DNA of 11,545 nt, from the NCBI GenBank assembly GCA_002320935.1, contig DCLG01000097.1, positions 49,761-61,305 of the forward strand, written 5' to 3'. Each line of letters opens with the position of its first letter. Positions within the stretch are counted from its first letter, which is position 1. The translations under genes and the position numbers were made by a program. This stretch comes from Pedobacter sp. UBA1654. Its GTDB lineage: Bacteria > Bacteroidota > Bacteroidia > Sphingobacteriales > Sphingobacteriaceae. The notes beneath the pieces are model-generated. The model saw nothing but the letters and a program-made list of their open reading frames with translations, was not told where the DNA came from and searched no databases. Positions 6,173 to 11,545 of this stretch are shown in pieces.

Positions 6173-6205
6173 AAAAAAGCCCCTAAAAGTTACTTTAGGG
6201 GCTTT
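6173..6205 (-). terminator. Terminator of tRNA-Ala, possibly bidirectional
   Basis: The 12-bp arms AAAGCCCCTAAA (6176-6187) and TTTAGGGGCTTT (6194-6205) are perfect and enclose a 6-base loop. Leftward, six T residues run from the stem outward (6178-6173), which is ideal for ending the tRNA transcript. Rightward only the three T residues within the stem are available, so it may end the peptidase mRNA less efficiently. It lies 37 bp after the peptidase stop. Confidence 0.85.
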
Positions 6206-6210
6206 ACCAT

Positions 6211-6287
<77 letters not shown>

Positions 6288-6294
6288 GGGGTCG

Positions 6295-6325
6295 CAAAAG
6301 TAGTTAAATTCTGAAGAGATGCAAA
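6295..6325 (-). promoter_or_regulatory. Promoter of tRNA-Ala
   Basis: Reading leftward, TTTG (6325-6322), a 19-bp spacer and TACTTTTG (6302-6295) give a full match to the Bacteroidota vegetative promoter. The tRNA's first base is 7 bp beyond the -7 box, so the 5' leader is nearly absent. Confidence 0.85.
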
Positions 6326-6449
6326 TTTATTGTGAAAAAGGGGGTTAAGAAATCCGAGTTCACAATACATTGATGGCACCTGCTTGTTAAAAATTTCTCG
6401 CTTAGAAGAAGGAAGCACTTATCATCAAATCAATAATAACAACATTAAT

Positions 6450-6807
6450 ATGGCTTTTTATAGTGACGACGGCAATGAGAAGCCAATGTTTGTTCGCAGG
6501 CTAAAGCCTTCAACACCAGCGCCCTATGGTTGGACACCTATTTGGAACACGTTGCCCAACGTGGAGAATGAACATCCAGAGGTGCTCTTTACTTCCAGAT
6601 TTGACATGCCCCGGTAGATCCTTCTAGAGGGTCGTTTGACCATCCAGTACAGTCGCCAGGCGGTGCAGTGTTGTATAGTTTGAAAACAGAGGGGAAAAGG
6701 TCGTTTACGGTTGTCACCATTAATTTTATCCTGTAGGTCAAGGAAATCCACTGATCAATCCTGAGGGCATTGCTTTGGCAAATATCCGGTACCAGCTGGC
6801 TGAATAA
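6450..6807 (+). pseudogene. Broken gene of unknown function, two frameshifts
   Basis: I do not recognise the product. From the ATG at 6450 the frame reads MAFYSDDGNEKPMFVRRL and continues, rich in Pro and aromatics, to a TAG at 6615-6617. Protein-like sequence then continues in the -1 frame (VDPSRGSFDHPVQSPGGAVL, then SLKTEGKRSFTVVTINF) to a TAG at 6734-6736. It shifts -1 again (PVGQGNPLINPEGIALANIR, then YQLAE) to a TAA at 6805-6807. Adding one C at each junction, in the CCCC at 6609-6612 and the CC at 6730-6731, would restore one frame of about 119 residues. The frames overlap at 6605-6617 and 6724-6736, so the lesions must lie there. Loss of a base at each site, or two sequencing errors, are the likely explanations. 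No signal peptide is seen. Confidence 0.6.
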
Positions 6808-6895
6808 CCATTAAACTTCAATATGGCGGTTGTTGCATGCTTATCTATAATGAGATCGCATTGAATTTCGTCAGAAGTCTTTAGCTCTGAACAAA

Positions 6896-6923
6896 TTTGC
6901 TGAGACAATTCTCCTAAACTTTG
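6896..6923 (+). promoter_or_regulatory. Weak candidate promoter of the M13 peptidase gene
   Basis: TTTG (6896-6899) is followed by 16 bp and AAACTTTG (6916-6923), one mismatch from TAnnTTTG, ending 35 bp before the start codon. The spacer is shorter than the 19 bp seen elsewhere in this window, so the call is tentative. Confidence 0.3.
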
Positions 6924-6958
6924 CTAAAAAAAGATATATTTAAACATACCTTGATAAT

Positions 6959-8977
6959 ATGTTTAAAATAGTTCGCCTGTGTGTTGCATTGGTACTTCTA
7001 AGTGCATGGAATGTTTCAAATGCTCAAAATAAAAGTTTTGTTGACGTGACCGGAATAGATCATTCCATTAAACCGGGTGATAATTTCTTCCGCTTTGTCA
7101 ATGGACGCTGGTATGATACGGTAGCGATTGCCAACGACCAATCAGGTGTGGGTTCTTATAGCTTTTTAAATATTCCACAAAAGAAGCTACTTCAAAGTAT
7201 ACTCGACAGTGTTTCAGGGACGCAAAACGCCCTAGGCAGCATTGACCAAAAAGTGGGAGATTTTTATGCATCGGGCCTGGATGTGGCAACTATAAATAAA
7301 CGTGGCTATGAACCCGTTAAGCCAATACTTGCTCGAATTGACGCCATCAGTAATCTGCCAACACTGTTTAATTTCCTTGGCACTGAAATGAAATCAGGTA
7401 ATAGCTCAATTATCGGTTTTGGTATATCTCCAGATGACATAAATAGCGGTATTAACATCGCCCATGTTTATCAATCAGGCATCAATCTGCCTGAAAGGGA
7501 ATATTATTTTAAAACGGATTCGTCGACAATCCGCATTCAAGAAGCATATAAAAAATATGTCAGCACTTTATTCCAGTTAACCGGCAGTGATCCCACGGCT
7601 GCTCGTAAGCATGCGGATGTTACCTACAGCATTGAAAAACAACTCGCATCATCTCATAAAACGAACGTACAACTTAGAGATGTTAAAGCCAACTTTAATA
7701 AAGTAGCGACCACTTCTATCAATAAAACACAGGCAAATCTGGGCTGGACAATGTTGCTTGCTAACCTTGGCGCAAAAACTGATTCCGTCGATATGGCTCA
7801 GCCTGCCTATTATGAAAAATTAAATGAACTTTTAAAATCCGTATCCATAAACGATTGGAAAGTATATTTGAAAGCCGCTACCCTTCAAAACTATGCTGAA
7901 ATGCTAAGTAAACCATATGTGGATGCAGCATTTGAGTTTAGTAAGATGCTAACCGGGCAGGCCGCACAAAAATCACGCAAGCAGATCATGACGGAACGGG
8001 TAGACAGATACTTAGGTCAGGCTTTAGGTCAACTTTATGTTAAGCGGTATTTTGATGAGCAATCAAAAAAACGCGTGCTTGCACTGGTAAACAACCTGCA
8101 AAAATCTTTTGAGAATAGAATTAATCATCTTGAATGGATGAGTGACAGCACTAAACTAAAGGCAAAGGAAAAATTACACACTATTACTAAGAAAATAGGT
8201 TACCCGGACAAGTGGCGCAATTACGATAAGGTACAAATAAAAAGGACTGATTATTTTGAAAATATGCTTTCGCTGAACCGGAACAATTACCAATACGAAC
8301 TGGCGAAATTGAATAAACCAGTTGACAGAACAGAATGGCATACTACACCATCTACAGTTACCGCTTATTATAATCCGGCACTTAACGAGATCGTTTTTCC
8401 GGCAGGTATTTTACAGTATCCTTATTTTGATTTTTCGGCAGATGACGCGATTAACTATGGTGGCATCGGGATGGTAATAGGTCATGAACTGACGCATGCA
8501 TTCGACGATCAGGGTGCCCAGTACGATAAAGACGGTAACGTGAAAAACTGGTGGACGAAACAAGATTATAGCAAATTCAAAGAAAAAACCCAGCAGCTGG
8601 CTGATCTTTATGGCTCATTCACCGTTTTAGATACCGTTCACCTTAAGGGGGCTTTAACTTTGGGCGAAAACACCGCAGATAACGGTGGTGTCGCTATCGC
8701 TTATGATGCATTTAAGATGACCCAACAAGGAAAAGATTCCGTTAAAATTGATGGCTTTACACCAGACCAAAGATTCTTTTTATCGATCGCCAGAATATGG
8801 AGAGTGAAAACAAGAGATGCATTCCTGCGCACATATGTAAACACCAATCCGCATGCTCCGGCGATGTGGCGAGTGAACGGGCCCCTGATGAACTTTGCTC
8901 CCTTTTACCGGGCTTTTAATCTGCAACCGGGTGACAAGAATTACAAAGCAGAGGAGGAGAGAGTGAAAATTTGGTGA
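6959..8977 (+). CDS. Secreted M13 family metalloendopeptidase (neprilysin/PepO-like)
   Basis: A 672-residue zinc endopeptidase, normal length for bacterial M13 enzymes. The signal peptide covers residues 1-22 (cleavage near SNAQ), with no lipobox, so it is periplasmic or secreted. The N-terminal M13 domain begins with the typical GDNFFRFVNGRWYD block (about residues 39-52) and extends to about residue 420. The catalytic domain holds HELTH (His509, Glu510, His513), GENTAD (Glu570 third zinc ligand, Asp574), and NPHAPAMWRVNG with His632 and Arg638, equivalent to neprilysin's substrate-contact pair. It ends in the expected terminal Trp. The substrate-binding N-A-Y/F-Y motif reads T-A-Y-Y, with Thr468 where Asn is usual. 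Family enzymes cut peptides of moderate length. The stop codon lies one base from the stop of the convergent gene. Confidence 0.96.
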   Translation: MFKIVRLCVALVLLSAWNVSNAQNKSFVDVTGIDHSIKPGDNFFRFVNGRWYDTVAIANDQSGVGSYSFLNIPQKKLLQSILDSVSGTQNALGSIDQKVGDFYASGLDVATINKRGYEPVKPILARIDAISNLPTLFNFLGTEMKSGNSSIIGFGISPDDINSGINIAHVYQSGINLPEREYYFKTDSSTIRIQEAYKKYVSTLFQLTGSDPTAARKHADVTYSIEKQLASSHKTNVQLRDVKANFNKVATTSINKTQANLGWTMLLANLGAKTDSVDMAQPAYYEKLNELLKSVSINDWKVYLKAATLQNYAEMLSKPYVDAAFEFSKMLTGQAAQKSRKQIMTERVDRYLGQALGQLYVKRYFDEQSKKRVLALVNNLQKSFENRINHLEWMSDSTKLKAKEKLHTITKKIGYPDKWRNYDKVQIKRTDYFENMLSLNRNNYQYELAKLNKPVDRTEWHTTPSTVTAYYNPALNEIVFPAGILQYPYFDFSADDAINYGGIGMVIGHELTHAFDDQGAQYDKDGNVKNWWTKQDYSKFKEKTQQLADLYGSFTVLDTVHLKGALTLGENTADNGGVAIAYDAFKMTQQGKDSVKIDGFTPDQRFFLSIARIWRVKTRDAFLRTYVNTNPHAPAMWRVNGPLMNFAPFYRAFNLQPGDKNYKAEEERVKIW

Positions 8978-8978
8978 T

Positions 8979-9296
8979 TTACTTAGATTCCTGGGTTAAG
9001 GTTATCGCATTAGTCAGTGCAGTTGAAAGGATATCTTTGTACTTATCGAAATTGTCCTGGCGATCACCTTCTTCACTTACTTTCAACCCATTTTTAGCCA
9101 ATTTCACTTGCGGTAAATCTTGCTGATATACCTCGTTGAACGTGTTTGGGTTTTTGTTTTTTAGTATTCTAACGGTATGAGAATACTGCTCATAAATGTC
9201 TGTGATTATAGCAAGACTCTTTTCGTCGTAATTTGTTAAACCCGTAACTTTTGTCGATAGCTTCTCAAGCTTTCCTCTTTCTTTTGCGTAACCCAT
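8979..9296 (-). CDS. Hypothetical 105-residue helical protein
   Basis: I do not recognise this protein. It is highly charged and mostly helical, without signal peptide, membrane span or cysteine. Only the first residue is methionine, so the ATG at 9296 is the sole ATG start. A perfect TAnnTTTG box (TATATTTG, 9310-9303 leftward) ends only 6 bp before this ATG. If it is used, the mRNA would be leaderless or nearly so, but no TTG box stands upstream. The DUF1801 gene lies 76 bp upstream on the same strand, so readthrough could also express it. Its stop codon is one base away from the M13 peptidase stop on the other strand. Protein-like composition and lack of a competing frame support a real gene. 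Confidence 0.65.
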   Translation of the reverse strand: MGYAKERGKLEKLSTKVTGLTNYDEKSLAIITDIYEQYSHTVRILKNKNPNTFNEVYQQDLPQVKLAKNGLKVSEEGDRQDNFDKYKDILSTALTNAITLTQESK

Positions 9297-9372
9297 ATTC
9301 TACAAATATACAGTTTCGACCGCATTTATTCCCCTCGGTTGAATGTATCGCTGTTAGACCGTCGTTTCGCAT

Positions 9373-9804
9373 TTATAAAACGGCCGTGTAGTTTTTTTGA
9401 AGGAAGTTTATTGTCGTTTTACAAAGCTGTTCCAATACTTCAAGGTTAAGGTCAGCCAGCTTCTTAAAATAGATACAAGCTTTACCCATCTTGTACTTGC
9501 CTAATTTTTCGAGGAGCGCTTTATCCTCAGGTTCCGGTGCATAAACATAAAGTGAAAACTCAGCTTTTCTCGGAGAAAAACCGATCAGTGGTGCATCTCC
9601 ATCATGACCACTGGCGTATTTGTAGTGGTAAGCACCAAACCCTACGATCGTTGCTCCGTACATCTTAGGCTCAAAACCTGACCATTTCTGCATGAGTTCT
9701 ATAAGCCGCAAGCTATCTTGTTTCTTCTGTTCATTATCCACGGAGGCATTTATAAAATCAAAAACGCTCTCTTCGGTAAACACTGTCTTATTCTTTGTAG
9801 CCAT
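9373..9804 (-). CDS. DUF1801 domain protein (YdhG-like)
   Basis: A 143-residue cytoplasmic protein. The frame extends upstream to an ATG at 9849, but the added 15 residues (MFICWLEKLHFRSYG) do not resemble the family, while the ATG at 9804 gives MATKNKTVFTEESV, a typical N-terminus. The DUF1801 region spans about residues 27-135. It shows the conserved MYGATIVGFGAYHYKY block (48-63), the SGHDGDAPLIGFSPRK block (65-80) and the LYVYAP strand (85-90). The family has a frataxin-like or YdhG-like fold. Its biochemical role is not established, although some members have been labelled putative iron chaperones. It points away from the SusC gene across a shared 299-bp region. Confidence 0.85.
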   Translation of the reverse strand: MATKNKTVFTEESVFDFINASVDNEQKKQDSLRLIELMQKWSGFEPKMYGATIVGFGAYHYKYASGHDGDAPLIGFSPRKAEFSLYVYAPEPEDKALLEKLGKYKMGKACIYFKKLADLNLEVLEQLCKTTINFLQKNYTAVL

Positions 9805-10103
9805 ACCATAACTTCTAAAATGCAATTTCTCAAGCCAGCAAATAAACAATCATCACAGATCGAAATTGCTTGCACTGTTTAATTTACGCTTATCACCTGG
9901 AAAGAGCAAATATGATGAACAAGCTTATCTACATGGCAGTATATTGTTTCTTTACTATTCAAAACATTCAGATCAATGTTACGGCTGCATTAACATTAAA
10001 TAATGCGGCACTTATAAGCTTATCTAGCCTTAACTTCTGAATAACATCCCTCTAATCTCTGCCGGATAGCTTTGCCGCAATTATAAAATAATCCAATGCA
10101 AAG
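9805..10103. promoter_or_regulatory. Divergent control region between DUF1801 and SusC genes
   Basis: This 299-bp region serves two divergent genes. An 11-bp direct repeat AAGCTTATCTA occurs at 9921-9931 and 10016-10026. An inverted repeat lies between the copies: arms GCTGCATTA (9984-9992) and TAATGCGGC (10001-10009), one mismatch, 8-bp loop. A perfect TAnnTTTG box, TAGCTTTG (10067-10074), precedes the SusC start by 29 bp but has no TTG box at 19 bp, as might be expected if an activator is needed. For the leftward gene the best box is TTTATTTG, one mismatch and no -33 element. Confidence 0.4.
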
Positions 10104-11545
10104 ATGATTTCACTTTTACGAACCGCAGATATTAAACGTATTTGCAAAAAGCTGCTTTTACCCATAGGTATACTTGCCATCGGTAACGCACCTCTGCTTG
10201 TTTATGCAGCAAGCAATCCCGGAGACTACTTCAATGCGAGACGTGCTGTTGTTACGGTTACCGGTATTGTGACCGACAGCCAGGGACAGGTGCTTCCCGG
10301 TGTAAACGTTTATGAAAAAAAGACGAAGAAAGGCGTTGTTACAGATGCAAATGGTCGCTATTCGATCACCGTTCAGGATAATGCAACCTTGATGTTCTCC
10401 TACGTTGGTTTCACTACCAAAGAGGTTTCGGTGGGGAACAGGACGATAATGAACATTACGCTCGCTTCTGAAAGTAACGATCTAAATGATGTTGTTGTCA
10501 TTGGCTATCAGAAGATCAGAAAGTCTGATGTTACCGGTGCCATCAGCAGCGTGAAGGCCGCAGAGCTAAACCTTACGTCCCCCACAGTCGGACAGGCGCT
10601 TGTGGGTAAAGTAGCAGGTGTGCAGGTTTCTCAAACCAGCGGTGCGCCATATTCCGGAACCAAAATACGGGTAAGAGGTATTGGCTCAATCAATGCAAGC
10701 TCCGATCCTTTGTATGTAATTGATGGCTATCCTTCAGGTAACAACGTATCGATCAATCCCGAAGATATTGAGAGTATCGATATTCTTAAAGATGCCGCCT
10801 CAGCAGCTATTTATGGCTCCCGCGCGTCCGGTGGTGTGGTGATGATTACCACTAAGCGTGGGGCAGATGGAAAAGGCAGATTTCAGTATGACGTACAGGG
10901 CGGAATGGCTCAGCTGGCGAAAAAAGTGAAACTTCTGGATGCAGATGAATTCATCCAGCTGCAGATCGACGGACGGAATAATGCTTACCGGGATCTGGTA
11001 GTGAATGGTGGAAAGGTCTGGACGGATGCGATGTTTTCTGATAATAATGCCGCACGTATTGCGAATGTTGGAAATGGAAGTAGTGTGGTGATCCCTGAAG
11101 AGATCTATGATTTCAGCGCACAAAAAGCTCGTCCGGCACAATACAACACAGACTGGCAAGATGAGCTCTACCGGAACGCTGCATTTCAGCGCCATACACT
11201 TTCGTTTAGCAACGGAAATAAAGATGTGAAATATTACCTAAGCGGCGGGTATCAGGATAACAATGGTATTGTAACGAACACGAATCAGAAGGTGATTAAC
11301 TTTAGAGGTAACATCGACGGTAAGGTAACCGATCGATTGTCTGTTGGTGCAAACCTTTCTTACACGCAAAACAACAATAAAGAGGTGCAGGAAGGACGAT
11401 ACAACCTCAGTCCGATGATGTCGGCATTACTTTATTTGCCTTATCTGCCTGCACGTGATGCAGTTGGTACGCCAATCCAGTTTGGAATGGCATCCATGTC
11501 AGCAGTATACGGTGTACAAAACCCGGAGAATCCGCTGGCGACAGT
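10104..11545 (+). CDS. SusC/RagA family TonB-dependent outer-membrane receptor (N-terminal part)
   Basis: The first 480 residues of a TonB-linked outer-membrane transporter; the gene continues past the window (such proteins usually have about 1,000 residues). The ATG at 10104 gives a signal peptide with a 16-residue basic n-region and a hydrophobic core at about residues 17-35 (cleavage near VYAA). A carboxypeptidase-regulatory-like domain follows at about residues 50-125 (VTGIVTDSQGQVLPGVNVYE and on to the FSYVGF strand). Then come the SusC-type DVVVIGYQ (129-136), the plug domain (about 140-252) with PLYVIDGYP (202-210) and ILKDAASAAIYGSRASGGVV (227-246), and barrel strands. No STN domain precedes it, so it is not an obvious FecA-type anti-sigma signalling receptor. 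Family members import glycans or peptides with a SusD lipoprotein, expected just downstream. The cargo cannot be read here. Confidence 0.95.
   Translation, partial: MISLLRTADIKRICKKLLLPIGILAIGNAPLLVYAASNPGDYFNARRAVVTVTGIVTDSQGQVLPGVNVYEKKTKKGVVTDANGRYSITVQDNATLMFSYVGFTTKEVSVGNRTIMNITLASESNDLNDVVVIGYQKIRKSDVTGAISSVKAAELNLTSPTVGQALVGKVAGVQVSQTSGAPYSGTKIRVRGIGSINASSDPLYVIDGYPSGNNVSINPEDIESIDILKDAASAAIYGSRASGGVVMITTKRGADGKGRFQYDVQGGMAQLAKKVKLLDADEFIQLQIDGRNNAYRDLVVNGGKVWTDAMFSDNNAARIANVGNGSSVVIPEEIYDFSAQKARPAQYNTDWQDELYRNAAFQRHTLSFSNGNKDVKYYLSGGYQDNNGIVTNTNQKVINFRGNIDGKVTDRLSVGANLSYTQNNNKEVQEGRYNLSPMMSALLYLPYLPARDAVGTPIQFGMASMSAVYGVQNPENPLAT

Noticed and set aside
6603..6617. Programmed ribosomal frameshifting at CCCCGG before TAG
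   Set aside because: No X XXY YYZ slippery heptamer and no clear downstream stem. Base loss or sequencing error in a C run is simpler.
9805..9849. Upstream ATG at 9849 for the DUF1801 gene
   Set aside because: The additional 15 residues look unlike the family N-terminus, while the ATG at 9804 gives a typical start.

Overview
The window looks like chromosomal DNA of a Bacteroidota member, most likely Sphingobacteriaceae (Pedobacter or Mucilaginibacter-like). The evidence is a SusC/RagA-type TonB-dependent receptor, a LAAC-type lipoprotein, an M13 and an M20 peptidase with Sec signals, the near absence of Shine-Dalgarno sequences, and promoters of the Bacteroidota type (TTG or TTTG, about 19 bp, then TAnnTTTG). 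The family-level assignment is an inference. Genes are mostly single units or pairs on alternating strands, so this is an ordinary housekeeping stretch rather than one operon.

Left part (1-2760): the C-terminal piece of a Wzt-like polysaccharide-export ATPase (+) runs into the 3' end of a sodium:alanine symporter (-), with a 34-bp overlap. A small lipoprotein with a probable NTF2-like fold (-) lies upstream of the symporter. Its leader holds a strong promoter followed about 45 nt later by an intrinsic terminator (a small RNA or an attenuator), then a long inverted repeat.

Middle (2815-4812): an SRAP/YedK abasic-site protein (+) whose promoter spacer is filled by a near-perfect 21-bp palindrome; a single-domain response regulator (+) whose acidic pocket carries Lys in place of an Asp; then, on the minus strand, a small unknown gene followed 12 bp later by a 31-residue single-membrane-span ORF. 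A 367-bp stretch without a convincing gene follows.

Right-middle (4813-8977): a secreted M20 metallopeptidase (+); tRNA-Ala(GGC) (-) with its own promoter, an encoded CCA end and a strong terminator; a broken gene (+) whose reading frame continues through two same-direction frameshifts; and a secreted M13 (neprilysin/PepO-like) peptidase (+).

Right end (8979-11545): an unknown helical protein (-) ending one base from the M13 stop codon, a DUF1801 protein (-), and the first 480 residues of a SusC-family outer-membrane receptor (+) that runs off the window. The two secreted peptidases and the SusC receptor fit a polymer-degrading lifestyle, but nothing in the layout shows that they are co-regulated. 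I see no mobile element, CRISPR array or defence island.
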